A stretch of DNA of 34,995 bases from Candidatus Altimarinota bacterium (GCA_012031925.1 JAAUSE010000007.1:1-34995); one strand, 5' to 3'; counted from the stretch's first letter, positions 8,817 to 18,401 are shown. A program made the numbers and translations. The notes: generated by a model not told the origin, from the sequence alone.

Positions 8817-10133
8817 ATGAACGTAAAAAAATTTGGTGCTGGACTGATAGCCAATGTTATTATCAAATTCCTCTCTATAGGGCTCGGCTTTTATACAACG
8901 AGATGGATAGTGGATAACCTAACCTCCCTCCAATATGAACAATACAATCTTGTCTTAGCTTACTCTGCAATAATTTTAGCTTTTACTAGCTTTGGGATTC
9001 CAGTTTTTATTCAAAAATTTTATACTAATCCACACAAAAAAGAAGAAATTGCTAATTTTTGGACAACATATTCAGCACTTCGACTGATAAGTTATTTAGT
9101 GGGAATAATAATTATCTTGCTCACCTATTCGCTTTCACAAACCAACAATTTAGTTTTGATATTAGGAATTTTCACCATACAGTTCATCTTAACTGTAGAC
9201 ATTAATTACAGATCAATTGCTGATGCCAAAGGATACCCATGGAAGTTCGCTCTTACTGATTTTGGTGGCAAGTTAATTCTAGTTCTTTTGCTTTTTTTGT
9301 ATCCGACTATTGGTGATGACTTTGATCCACTTTGGTATTTTGTCTTTGCTGCAGGCACAAGTTATATTCTTGGTTTATTAGCTGATAGCTATATACATAG
9401 AAAGTTAACCCCAATTGGTAAAGTTGACTTTACTTTACTCAAAAAAAACTACCAATCAATATTCTACATATCTTTTGCTTTTTTAGTTTTAGGTGTATAT
9501 TCAACAACTGACAAACTCTTCCTCAAATATTTTGGTTACTCTGATACAACAATAAATGGCTATTCTAACGCATACAAATTGTTTGAAATAGCTGTTGTAG
9601 TCCCAGGTCTAACAGCCCCAAGCATATCAAGTTTAGCCAAACAAAGGTTAGATAATGGTCTTGTAACTCCAGTTGGAAAAAGAATTCAAAAGTTTGTCCA
9701 TCAACTCACCAACTCCAAAAAGTTTGGTCAAAACAAAATAATTGTTACCGAGTGGTTAATATTTAGTATATTTATTGGTTTTGTTAGTACTATTGGTATA
9801 TGGTTACTTGGTAGTCCAGTTCTTAAAATAATTGACCCAACAAACAAATACCCTCTTAGTTTTTCTATTTTACCAATCTTAGCTCTAGCATTAATCCCAA
9901 TTAGCGCCCTATTCTTTTTCGGGAATCTAGTAGTCTTCAAAGATGGCGAGAAGCTAACATTCTATGGTCAAATAGTCGTAATGATTGCAGCTTTGGGGTT
10001 ATATAGCATACTCATTCCAATGTACGGTGCCTATGGAGCGGCCTGGGCAACAGTGATCACATATACAATAGATTTTTTGACAAAGGTCTACCAAATGAGA
10101 AAGGTATTTGACAAAAAGCCAAGCGGCGAATGA
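8817..10133 (+). CDS. Wzx-like polysaccharide flippase (MOP superfamily)
   Basis: 438 residues with 12 or so hydrophobic helices. The N-terminal GAGLIANVIIKFLSIGLGFYTTRW and the central KLFLKYFGYS are typical of the polysaccharide biosynthesis/oligosaccharide flippase branch. It would move lipid-linked glycan units across the membrane, consistent with the surrounding glycosyltransferases and the rhamnose genes. ATG 8817 has no clear ribosome-binding site, in line with a leaderless message. Ends with TGA. Confidence 0.85.
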   Translation: MNVKKFGAGLIANVIIKFLSIGLGFYTTRWIVDNLTSLQYEQYNLVLAYSAIILAFTSFGIPVFIQKFYTNPHKKEEIANFWTTYSALRLISYLVGIIIILLTYSLSQTNNLVLILGIFTIQFILTVDINYRSIADAKGYPWKFALTDFGGKLILVLLLFLYPTIGDDFDPLWYFVFAAGTSYILGLLADSYIHRKLTPIGKVDFTLLKKNYQSIFYISFAFLVLGVYSTTDKLFLKYFGYSDTTINGYSNAYKLFEIAVVVPGLTAPSISSLAKQRLDNGLVTPVGKRIQKFVHQLTNSKKFGQNKIIVTEWLIFSIFIGFVSTIGIWLLGSPVLKIIDPTNKYPLSFSILPILALALIPISALFFFGNLVVFKDGEKLTFYGQIVVMIAALGLYSILIPMYGAYGAAWATVITYTIDFLTKVYQMRKVFDKKPSGE

Positions 10134-10143
10134 GCACCCATAC

Positions 10144-10233
10144 TATCTGCATAGAATTTATCAACAAACTATAAATAAGTTAAGGCAAACTTGATTTGGC
10201 TAAAGTTATTTGTGTTCGATAAATATGCAGATA
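10144..10233. repeat. Imperfect inverted repeat upstream of the M23 peptidase promoter
   Basis: TATCTGCATA (10144-10153) plus TTTATC (10157-10162) is mirrored by GATAAA (10218-10223) plus TATGCAGATA (10224-10233), with 55 bp between the arms. The right arm ends 9 bp before the -35 box at 10243. Possible operator pair or hairpin; the 10134-10401 gap holds no gene that I can support. Confidence 0.45.
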
Positions 10234-10242
10234 AGTTGGTAG

Positions 10243-10271
10243 TTGACAAACCCAAAAAAGTATGATAAGGT
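10243..10271 (+). promoter_or_regulatory. Promoter for the M23 peptidase gene
   Basis: TTGACA 10243-10248, 17-bp spacer, TAAGGT 10266-10271. It predicts a leader of about 120 nt before ATG 10402, unusually long for this window, with AGAGG placed for ribosome binding. Confidence 0.6.
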
Positions 10272-10401
10272 AGCAAACAGTTAACCAAGAGGAAATCAGT
10301 TTCAGAAATATAATACTGAAGCAAATACGACTTAGTTGCAACCAGCAATTGAGCCATCCTTTTTGGTTATGTAAACTACACTTATTAGAGGAAAATCAAC
10401 C

Positions 10402-11922
10402 ATGAAAACCCAAAAGTTTTCCATCAAAAAAGTAACCGGCCTTCTAGTTGGAGGTATTGCAGCAATTTTCATAGCACAAGCAGAAGCTAAGGCTGAAGTA
10501 GATAACCTACCATTCACTATTGGCAAACAAGCAAGAATCAGTAGAGGATACTATTCTGCTAACAATCCTAATGTTGATTGTACAGACCATGGATGTGGGT
10601 CCAGAAGAGCAATAGACTTCGCAACCAACGAAAACATTGACATTATTACCGTTAGGTCAGGAACAGTGCTAAACAAAGGTTGTTATACAATAACTGGATA
10701 TGGCTGTTTTGTAATGATTAAGAATAATCTAGGTAGTGTTGATACCTACGCTCATCTTGCGAATAATAGCATCACCGCGCCTGCTATTGGACAGCAAGTT
10801 AGCAAAGCACAAAAACTTGGAGTAATCGGTAATACAGGCAACTCAACTGGACAACATTTGCATTTTGAAAGAAATCCTGCCAATGGTAACTCAAATCAAC
10901 CAAATTATTCATCAAGTATAGTGGTTGATTTCGCTGAAATCAATGAACAACAATCCGAAGGTCAATGGGTTGTTTCACAAAACGATGGGAATTCCTCTAG
11001 TCAAGTTAAGTTTGATTTTGGTGATCTAGATGTTGATAGTAGATCAAACATCGCATGGCGACAAGGTAATAATCTTGTTACATGGATGATTGATGATGAA
11101 ACTGGAACCAATATTAACAATCCAGTTGTGAATAACACAATTCCTGCTGGATTTAAAATCATAGGTTATGCACAACTAACACGCCCCAACTGGGGATCTA
11201 ACAAGAACATTATCTTACAAAACCCAACTACTGGAGCAACCAAATATTGGGTAAATAATCCCAATGGAACATTTCATAGTGAAGTAAGTCTTCCATTTAC
11301 ATTTGGTTGGCAACTATTAGGCCCTGTAAAGGGAATAAAAGTTGGGCAACACGTATTAGATGGTTTATTATGGAAAAGTACAACGAGCGGAGATGTGGTT
11401 CTATGGAGATTCAACGATAGTCATAACTATCACGACTCAATTACACTTCCAAATATGAACGATTGGGCATATTTAGGATCCGGCTCTTTTCAATACAATC
11501 TTGACTCTCATCAACTTTGGCGAAGAAATTCTGACAACCAATTAGCCTTTTGGATTATAAACTCTAATGGCCAACTAGTTGGAACAAATTGGATCAACCA
11601 AAACCCAAGCAATTGGGAATTTGTTGGACTTGGACGGTTCACATCTGAACTTCTAGATAATCTTATCTGGAGGAGCGGAACTGGTACTCATCTCTGGAAA
11701 TTCAACCCTAATGGGAATGGTCAATTCCAAAATCATGTTTCTCTACCTAATACAGTAGGTTGGGATCCTATTGGTGTTGGTAAATTCAGAAACACAGACC
11801 CCAAAGAAAACTTAGTTTGGAAAAACCCAGCAGGTGAAACTGTTCATTGGTTCTTCAACGATAATGGTACATATGCTGGAACAACTCAATTCAGCAACAC
11901 CAATGGTTGGAGTCACAAATAA
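10402..11922 (+). CDS. Secreted M23 (LytM-like) metallopeptidase with C-terminal FG-GAP/VCBS-like repeats
   Basis: 506 residues. Signal peptide about 1-32 (ending AEAKAEVD). The M23 domain follows: H63 and D72 in DHGCGSRRAIDFA fit the spaced H...AxDF variant of the first zinc motif, then YAHL (H118) and STGQHLHFE (H152, H154). It should cleave peptidoglycan cross-links. Residues about 200-506 hold about six Trp-rich repeats of some 50 residues (LIWRSGTGTHLWKF, LVWKNPAGETVHWFF), like bacterial FG-GAP/VCBS propeller repeats, probably for binding. An AGAGG site precedes the ATG and a strong terminator follows. Likely surface or secreted wall hydrolase. Confidence 0.85.
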   Translation: MKTQKFSIKKVTGLLVGGIAAIFIAQAEAKAEVDNLPFTIGKQARISRGYYSANNPNVDCTDHGCGSRRAIDFATNENIDIITVRSGTVLNKGCYTITGYGCFVMIKNNLGSVDTYAHLANNSITAPAIGQQVSKAQKLGVIGNTGNSTGQHLHFERNPANGNSNQPNYSSSIVVDFAEINEQQSEGQWVVSQNDGNSSSQVKFDFGDLDVDSRSNIAWRQGNNLVTWMIDDETGTNINNPVVNNTIPAGFKIIGYAQLTRPNWGSNKNIILQNPTTGATKYWVNNPNGTFHSEVSLPFTFGWQLLGPVKGIKVGQHVLDGLLWKSTTSGDVVLWRFNDSHNYHDSITLPNMNDWAYLGSGSFQYNLDSHQLWRRNSDNQLAFWIINSNGQLVGTNWINQNPSNWEFVGLGRFTSELLDNLIWRSGTGTHLWKFNPNGNGQFQNHVSLPNTVGWDPIGVGKFRNTDPKENLVWKNPAGETVHWFFNDNGTYAGTTQFSNTNGWSHK

Positions 11923-11945
11923 CTTCAATCACTAAATAACTATTC

Positions 11946-11975
11946 GATCGTAGGCATTGCTTACGATCTTTTTTT
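11946..11975 (+). terminator. Rho-independent terminator after the M23 peptidase gene
   Basis: 10-bp stem GATCGTAGGC/GCTTACGATC with one G-U pair and a 3-nt loop, followed by seven T (11969-11975). A TTGACT hexamer begins two bases later at 11977. Confidence 0.85.
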
Positions 11976-12012
11976 GTTGACTTAATAGCGCAAACCAACA
12001 ATCATAATTCAT

Positions 12013-12981
12013 ATGACAAAAGATAAGAAACCTTTTTTTTCAATAATAATCCCAATATACAAGACAGAAGAATTTCTTGAAGAATGCTTAGAATCTGTAA
12101 AAAATCAAACTTTTTCTGACTACGAGTGCATTGTGATCAATGACGGTAGTCCTGGCATACCAATTTCCAGCAAAAAATCTCCCTTATACAAAATTGATTC
12201 ATCAAAACAGGTTAAAAAGATCTTTGATTCCGTTACTAAAAAAGATAAAAGATTCAAGTTATACCAAAAAAAGAACGAAGGGCTAAGTGCTACTAAGAAT
12301 TTTGGGATTGCCAAAGCCAGCGGTCAAAGGTTAGTTATTCTTGATAGTGATGATTATCTTAACAAAAGCTATCTTCATAATGCATATAGTTTTATTATCA
12401 AAAACAACCATAACAATATTTTTTATGGCAATGTAAAAATACTTGAAGGAAAAAAAGTTAACTCTTTTGCATCCAGTCAAAAATTCCTCCCAACTAAAAA
12501 CAGCCTCAAAACCATTCTAACTTTTCCAACTTGGACTGTTACTCCAGTCAGCTATTTCTGGAGATTAGACATTATCCAAAAACACCAAATAACTAATAGA
12601 GTTGGCAAAAAAGGTGAAGATACCGCATTTGCATTGGATTGTTTGCTAGCTTATGATAATGAATTTGGACAACTCAATTTTAACTTTATTTCAGATAGTT
12701 ACTATTTCTATCGTCAATTCCCTAATCAAATGAGCAAACATGAGAACTGGGAAATCGAATTGTTCAATGACACCACTGAACATATGAATTCAATATTACC
12801 ACAACTCAAAAAAGTTGGATTATCGTATTACATACTTGGGCAGCTTTTCATTCTTAGATTCAAGACTTATAGAAAAAAACTATTGTCAAAATCCGTAATA
12901 TCAAGAACAATATATGGTATATTTGGGAAATTCCTAACACTTTTCTCAATAGCGATATCTGGAGCTAAAAAAATGAAATAA
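12013..12981 (+). CDS. GT2 family glycosyltransferase
   Basis: 322 residues. N-terminal nucleotide-sugar site FFSIIIPIYKTEEFLEE with VINDGSPG, then NEGLSATKNFG and the metal-binding DSDDYL. A cytoplasmic glycan-building transferase; donor and acceptor unknown. TTGACT at 11977 may be its -35, with CATAAT 12003-12008 as -10 at an unusually long 20-bp spacing. There is no ribosome-binding site before ATG 12013. The next GT2 gene starts 1 nt after this stop and shares much sequence, so this is a local duplication. Confidence 0.85.
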   Translation: MTKDKKPFFSIIIPIYKTEEFLEECLESVKNQTFSDYECIVINDGSPGIPISSKKSPLYKIDSSKQVKKIFDSVTKKDKRFKLYQKKNEGLSATKNFGIAKASGQRLVILDSDDYLNKSYLHNAYSFIIKNNHNNIFYGNVKILEGKKVNSFASSQKFLPTKNSLKTILTFPTWTVTPVSYFWRLDIIQKHQITNRVGKKGEDTAFALDCLLAYDNEFGQLNFNFISDSYYFYRQFPNQMSKHENWEIELFNDTTEHMNSILPQLKKVGLSYYILGQLFILRFKTYRKKLLSKSVISRTIYGIFGKFLTLFSIAISGAKKMK

Positions 12982-12982
12982 T

Positions 12983-13965
12983 ATGAACAAGAAAAACGCA
13001 AGCCCCTTCTTTACCATAATAATGCCCAATTATAAGACTGAGGCTTTTTTGGAAGAGGCCCTAGATTCTGTTCTCAATCAAACTTTCACAGACTATGAAT
13101 GTATCCTTGTCAATGACGGAAGCCCTGGTGTTGATATAGAATTATTCACTAACAATCCAGATAGTAATTTCAATAACACAATAACCCCATCTAAAAAAAT
13201 AAAAAGGGTCAATCAATGTAAATATATTTTGATAAATTAGTTGGCAAAGATGGTAGATTTAGATTTTTTGATAAAGAGAACGGTGGTCAAGGCAGCGCTC
13301 GGAATCTTGGGCTGGATAATGCAAAAGGAAAATATGTAGTCTTCTTAGATTGTGATGATCTGTATAACCCAAACCACCTACAGAATTACTTTGGTCAAAT
13401 AACCAAATACAAAACGAAACCTTTTGTTTTCTTCTACGATTGCAATACTCCTCCATTTATAGTAAAAGATAATAAAATTTGTTTTCAAAAATCCAAAGCT
13501 GTCCAGCAAAGAAGTAAGAATGTTAACCTCAACACCCAGATGGTATTCAATCAGGTAGGTACTTCATTCGGTTGTACACCGTTAGAACTATTTAATATTG
13601 CGAGGTTTTCAAATATAACCGAATCAATGGAAGATGTTGAGATAATCAATACAATTGGTTTTACTTTGCAATCACAAGGTAATAAGTTAGAATTTGTAGA
13701 AATAAAAACCAATACTCATTACCACAGAAAACATTCTGGTTCAATAACCACCAGAGACTTGAAGAAAGGAAGAATTGTTGAATCAACAGATATGATAAAA
13801 ATGTTCAACTACATTCTAGAAACATTTGATCTAAATCTACGTCAAAAAATTTTATGCAAATTAGGAATTCTGAGGTTTAATATAAATCCAAACAAATCAA
13901 TATTCAACAAATTAATTAGAAAACCACTAACACTCTCAGCAAAAATAATTGCTGGCTGGTATTAA
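12983..13965 (+). CDS. GT2 family glycosyltransferase, frameshifted
   Basis: Paralogue of the preceding gene: FFTIIMPNYKTEAFLEE, DYECILVNDGSPG, then GGQGSARNLG and LDCDDL in a second frame. The first frame stops at 13240. Adding one T to the TTTT run 13227-13230 restores KYIFDKLVGKDGRF, which aligns with KKIFDSVTKKDKRF of the neighbour, and the frame then runs to 13965. Full length would be about 327 residues. Its stop overlaps the 3' end of the convergent FkbM gene by 4 nt. Confidence 0.7.
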
Positions 13966-14846
13966 GGAATTTCGATCAATGATCTGACATAATTAATCTT
14001 CTCATTTGGAACTATCAGAATATCCCTTTCAAAATCTTTCTTATCCAAGTGCGAAAAAGTACCTTTTTTACCTTCTTTATAAAAAGTGTAGTCTTTAAAA
14101 AATCTAAAAATATATCCAAAATCATCGCCATTTTTTAGTATAGTCGATTTTGTAAATTCTCCATAAACAATTGGTCTATTATCTTTAAAAAAATTAACAG
14201 CCCCTTTCAAGAATTTCACTTCATAACCCTCAATATCAATTTTTATAAAACCAACACTATTAAGTTTTATCTTTTTATAAATACTATCTAAGCTAACAAC
14301 CTTTACACCTCCTTTCTTATTTTGTTTCAAGGTGGCATTGAAAGTAGTGGCTTTATTTCTTTTATCATAATCACCTATCTCAAAATCAACATTTTCCAAC
14401 TTATCCCCCAATCCATAATTTAATAGCTTAGTTTGTTTGTTAAGATTATTCAATTTTACCATTTCCTTTATCCTCTGAAAGTTATTTAGTACTGGTTCAA
14501 ACACAAATACTTTTGAACCCTCATCAATATGATTAGCAAGATTAATCGTCCAATAGCCAACATTCCCACCAATATCAACAACATTCATATTCTTTGGTAC
14601 AATGTTTAATAAACTATCAATTATCTTCCCTTCATATTCGCCTGTCCAGGGTACATAATTCTCAGTATAACTTCTCAAATCAGAGATATATATCAATCCA
14701 TTATTAGCCACAAAGGATTTTATCGGATCTTGATTAACTTGGTTTGTTAAATAATTTAAAAAACCCCCTACCTTGCCTCTAGGCAAAAAACTGAGTTTTC
14801 GAGAGATACTTGATAATACATCAAAAGAATATTTTCCTAACATCAA
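13962..14846 (-). CDS. FkbM family methyltransferase
   Basis: 294 residues. SAM site VVDIGGNVGYWTINLA, followed by VFVFEPV and the FkbM landmark FIKIDIEGYEVKFLKGA. FkbM enzymes O-methylate sugars or other small groups and are common in surface-glycan clusters. Its ATG overlaps the stop of the upstream GT2 gene (ATGA, 14843-14846), indicating coupled translation and a shared glycan pathway. Converges with the frameshifted GT2 gene. Confidence 0.85.
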   Translation of the reverse strand: MMLGKYSFDVLSSISRKLSFLPRGKVGGFLNYLTNQVNQDPIKSFVANNGLIYISDLRSYTENYVPWTGEYEGKIIDSLLNIVPKNMNVVDIGGNVGYWTINLANHIDEGSKVFVFEPVLNNFQRIKEMVKLNNLNKQTKLLNYGLGDKLENVDFEIGDYDKRNKATTFNATLKQNKKGGVKVVSLDSIYKKIKLNSVGFIKIDIEGYEVKFLKGAVNFFKDNRPIVYGEFTKSTILKNGDDFGYIFRFFKDYTFYKEGKKGTFSHLDKKDFERDILIVPNEKINYVRSLIEIP

Positions 14847-15832
14847 AATCCAATTTTAAATTTATAAAGACTCGAATCATTAGAAAGTAGTTTAATTATC
14901 ACAGTTAGAACATTCTTCAAAACCTTGGATAAAAAATCTTCACTACCCCATAATGAATACCATTCTGGATACAAATAACCAACTAACCTTACCCTTAAAT
15001 ATTTATTTTGTAAAGCAATATTTTTCATATAATTTACAAAATTTTCCAGATTTTCAAAATCATGATCAGATTTCATTTGATGATTGACTGCTCTATAATT
15101 ATAGATTTCATCTCCAACCCTCTCATAAAAAAACTTTCCATACCCAAATTCACAACACAATGCATAAACGTAAAAAAATGAAAAGGTAACATCTTCCTTA
15201 CCTTCTATCTTATTACCACCTCTCCCTAAATCCTCATCATAACTTAAAGAATATTTTTCAACAAGACTTCTATTAATTGCATAGTTAACTGAAACAAGAG
15301 GGTGCTTGTAAATAATACTTGCCAATGTAAGTGTATTGGAGTCATGAACTTTCAATTTTTGACCAGTATTAAAATATTTATATATGTTAAATGTCAACAG
15401 TAACCTAGACGAGGAATCTTTAATCCTAGAATTAATTACTGCTAAATAATCTTTCTCAACAAAATCATCCGAGTCAATACATAATATCCACTTTCCCTTA
15501 GCTCTTTTTATTCCATAGTTTCTTGCACTTGAAGAACCACCATTATTCTTTTTTAAGTAAACAAACCTATTATCATTGCCAACAACCCCGTCAAAAACCA
15601 TCTTTGCCTGACCATTGCGATTAGTTTTACTTAAATCAATTTGTCTGCTATAGTCTTGTGTCTGAAAAGACATATAATCTTCATCAACAACACCTAGGCT
15701 TCCATCATTGATCACAAAGCATTCAAAATTTGAGTATGTTTGGGATTTTATAGATTGTAAACACTCCTCAAGAAATGACTCAGACTTAAAAACCGGGACA
15801 ATTATAGTATATTTAACATTATTTTGTTGCAT
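14843..15832 (-). CDS. GT2 family glycosyltransferase
   Basis: 329 residues. YTIIVPVFKSESFLEECLQSI, FVINDGS, NGGSSSARNYG and CIDSDDFVEKDYL give the GT-A nucleotide-sugar and metal sites. Similar in layout to the two plus-strand GT2 genes at 12013 and 12983, making three related transferases in 4 kb. Lies 49 nt downstream of the subtilase gene and overlaps the FkbM gene. Acceptor unknown. Confidence 0.85.
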   Translation of the reverse strand: MQQNNVKYTIIVPVFKSESFLEECLQSIKSQTYSNFECFVINDGSLGVVDEDYMSFQTQDYSRQIDLSKTNRNGQAKMVFDGVVGNDNRFVYLKKNNGGSSSARNYGIKRAKGKWILCIDSDDFVEKDYLAVINSRIKDSSSRLLLTFNIYKYFNTGQKLKVHDSNTLTLASIIYKHPLVSVNYAINRSLVEKYSLSYDEDLGRGGNKIEGKEDVTFSFFYVYALCCEFGYGKFFYERVGDEIYNYRAVNHQMKSDHDFENLENFVNYMKNIALQNKYLRVRLVGYLYPEWYSLWGSEDFLSKVLKNVLTVIIKLLSNDSSLYKFKIGF

Positions 15833-15881
15833 CTACCAAACTATTTAACTCTTTTTCTATTTCGTCCAGCTCTCATTATAT

Positions 15882-18272
15882 CTATTGAGACATTCTAAGA
15901 CTAATCCTATTATTAAAATCAATATTAGTCTGAATAACCTTACCATCAAAAATAATTGATGAAATATACTTCTTACTAAAATCAAAAGATCGCCATGGGG
16001 TCCAATTAACTATATCATTTGAAGTTCTGGTATAAATTACATTATCAGTACCTACTACTGTTTGAATTAATGAATTGTTTAAAATCAATATGTATGGGTT
16101 AGTTGAAGTAATTCCACTCCTCACCCAACTATTCCATGAAGTCCCATCTGCAGATGATCTAGTATAGATACCATTGTCAGTACCACGAACGGTTTGAAAT
16201 ATTCTGTTGTTAAATTCTATCATGTTGACATAATCAGCTGCAACACCCACATAGCTCCGACCTTCCCAATTAGGTTCTATATATAAATTTACTTCTTCAG
16301 AAGAAGAATTACCTAAAGTATCAAATACTCTAACAGATGCTATATAATTGCCTAATTCGTTAAAAGCATAATCAAAATTTTCTTGTAATGGTAATGTATT
16401 ATCAGAAGATACAATACTATCATCAATAAGAAACTCAACCCTATCTAGATCAATATTTTGAGCTTTTTCAATACTGACCTCAAATGCATTCAACACACCA
16501 TTTTGTAACCAATTATTTTTTGATGGTGGATTTTCAAAAGTAACTTTCGGTGCTGATAATAAAGACATTACTTCATCTAAATTAATTAATCCATTTCCAA
16601 ATTGTGTATCCTTTCCACTAACCCCTACATCTTTAGACGTTTGAGAAAATATTGACCTAACTGATGCTGTATCCAAATTACTATCCACGCTAAGCATCAA
16701 TCCAACAACTCCGGCTACTTGGGGGCTGGCGTAGCTGGTTCCTTGCCCTACCACAAAGCTGTTGTTATTGGCACACACTCCTCCTGGTACTCCACACTGA
16801 ATCAAAACACCACTTGGACTTGGAGAACCATCTCCTACTGGAGCCACTACGTCAATGTGGTTTCCAAAGTTACTGTAGCTACTTCTGATTACCCCGCCTG
16901 TACTTGCACCATAATCACTAGCACCAACAGCAATTACATTACCAAAACCAGCAGGGTACATCACCGCATTGTTAGCTTCGGCAAAATATCCTGGTGTTTG
17001 AACTCCGTTACCATCCCAATCACAATTACCTGTCCAGACAGCACAGTTTCCACTAGCTGCGACCATAATTACACCTTGAGCGGCAACCTCATTAATCGCA
17101 TCTTCCAAATAGCTATCATAAAAAGGAGTTCCAAGACTCATATTAATCACTTTAGCCCCTTTTTCAGCAGCATATCTAATCGACTCCGCAATAAAAAATG
17201 TATTAAAAGCTTGCCCATGAACTGCAATAGGCAAAATCGTTGTATTGTAAGCAACCCCAAGCCCACCAATGCTATTATCTTGCATGGCAATTGTGCTAGT
17301 TACTTTGGTACCATGCCCTTGCTCATCGAATTGAGATCCAATCTTCCTACAAAAATTAATGAACTGCCCACCAATATTAAAACTCTGGTAGTATTCACCA
17401 GCAGGACAAGTGTTATTTCCTTGATGATAAAACATCATTGAGTTAGCATTATCAAAATTTGCCCCCACTAAATCACTAGCTGAAGTATTCACCCCAGAAT
17501 CAATTACAGCAATCTTGACACTAGGATCACCGCCACATTTCCTTCCAGGTGTAGTCTCACCACAAGTCACACCTTCAAATGCTCCGAGAACATCCCAACC
17601 ACTCTCTGCACTAATTCCAGAAGCTTGATCTTTGTACCCCCATTGTTGAGAACCAAAATGCTGATCGTTAGGCGTATAAAAATGCTTATAATTATAAATT
17701 GGTTGAACAATCTCAACATCTTCGTCTTGACTAAGTTCTTTAATTGTTTCTTCCAGATCGACATTTTCACCCAAATCAAAAACTACAGTGTCATCGTTTT
17801 CTGATACCACCACAACCTCATCTTCGGAGGTGACTTCTTCATCATTTCTCCCGCCAAATCCAAATCTAAACCCACCAAGCAAATCTTCAAAAAATCCCTT
17901 TTCCCCATTAGAAACAATTTCATCAAGAGTGTTTTCAACATTTTCTTTGCGACCTTCTTTACCACCTTCTTTTACTTTTACCAATAAACTATCTTTTTCT
18001 ACGGCATCAGATTCAAAATCCAAACTTTCCACCGCTTTTTGAAGCTCTACAGATTCATCAATATCAGCTTCATTATTACTCTCATCAATAACCTCCTTAG
18101 GTATATCAATTTCAGTATCTATTGAATCATCTTCACCCACAAACACCGTCTCATCATCTACAGGCAAAGTTTCTTGGGCAAAAGAAAGTACGTTAGTACC
18201 AAAAAGCTGCAAGCAAAGCAAAATACTTAAAAAACTCACTAACCCTGTCTTGAGAAATTTGGATAAATACAT
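15882..18272 (-). CDS. Secreted subtilisin-like (S8) serine peptidase
   Basis: 796 residues. Signal peptide 1-32, a very acidic stretch (about 35-95), then a prodomain (about 95-200) containing an inserted FFEDLLGGFRFGFGG and Asp/Glu-rich run. The catalytic domain has AVIDSG (D258), GHGTKV (H320), AASGN (N409, oxyanion hole) and GTSYASP (S513). A beta-sandwich-like region follows (about 570-665). The last 125 residues hold about three repeats of the form NNxIxQTxxGTDNxIYTRxSxDxxxWxxW, probably a binding module. No membrane anchor is seen at the C-terminus, so it is secreted or wall-associated. Own promoter upstream. Confidence 0.9.
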   Translation of the reverse strand: MYLSKFLKTGLVSFLSILLCLQLFGTNVLSFAQETLPVDDETVFVGEDDSIDTEIDIPKEVIDESNNEADIDESVELQKAVESLDFESDAVEKDSLLVKVKEGGKEGRKENVENTLDEIVSNGEKGFFEDLLGGFRFGFGGRNDEEVTSEDEVVVVSENDDTVVFDLGENVDLEETIKELSQDEDVEIVQPIYNYKHFYTPNDQHFGSQQWGYKDQASGISAESGWDVLGAFEGVTCGETTPGRKCGGDPSVKIAVIDSGVNTSASDLVGANFDNANSMMFYHQGNNTCPAGEYYQSFNIGGQFINFCRKIGSQFDEQGHGTKVTSTIAMQDNSIGGLGVAYNTTILPIAVHGQAFNTFFIAESIRYAAEKGAKVINMSLGTPFYDSYLEDAINEVAAQGVIMVAASGNCAVWTGNCDWDGNGVQTPGYFAEANNAVMYPAGFGNVIAVGASDYGASTGGVIRSSYSNFGNHIDVVAPVGDGSPSPSGVLIQCGVPGGVCANNNSFVVGQGTSYASPQVAGVVGLMLSVDSNLDTASVRSIFSQTSKDVGVSGKDTQFGNGLINLDEVMSLLSAPKVTFENPPSKNNWLQNGVLNAFEVSIEKAQNIDLDRVEFLIDDSIVSSDNTLPLQENFDYAFNELGNYIASVRVFDTLGNSSSEEVNLYIEPNWEGRSYVGVAADYVNMIEFNNRIFQTVRGTDNGIYTRSSADGTSWNSWVRSGITSTNPYILILNNSLIQTVVGTDNVIYTRTSNDIVNWTPWRSFDFSKKYISSIIFDGKVIQTNIDFNNRISLRMSQ

Positions 18273-18317
18273 ATTGAATAAAAGTATGATATTTGTTTTT
18301 GTTTGATTTACTATTTA

Positions 18318-18346
18318 ATTATAAGCAACTTACGAAATGATGTCAA
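18318..18346 (-). promoter_or_regulatory. Promoter of the subtilase gene
   Basis: On the minus strand TTGACA (18346-18341), exact 17-bp spacer and TATAAT (18323-18318), a consensus sigma-70 promoter. The leader would be about 40 nt. Confidence 0.8.
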
Positions 18347-18350
18347 AAAA

Positions 18351-18379
18351 TTGTCAACTTTTAGTTCGTAAGGTATAAT
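18351..18379 (+). promoter_or_regulatory. Promoter of the divergent anchored surface protein gene
   Basis: TTGTCA 18351-18356, 17-bp spacer, TATAAT 18374-18379. It is back to back with the subtilase promoter, the two -35 boxes being only 4 bp apart, so the genes could be co-regulated. Confidence 0.75.
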
Positions 18380-18401
18380 TAGTTATAACATACCTACCAA
18401 T

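Noticed and set aside
10402-10640. Loss of the first zinc-binding His in the M23 peptidase (RRAID instead of HxxxD)
   Set aside because: A His sits further upstream (DHGCGSRRAIDF), matching the longer-spaced variant of this motif, so the site may be complete.
16719-17441. Long plus-strand open frame antisense to the subtilase gene
   Set aside because: It lies wholly within the catalytic domain of the minus-strand subtilase, has no domain sense and no start context; it is a shadow frame.
17783-18042. Further open frames on either strand across the acidic part of the subtilase
   Set aside because: Ser/Pro-rich or Lys-rich translations caused by the repetitive Asp/Glu codons of the real frame.
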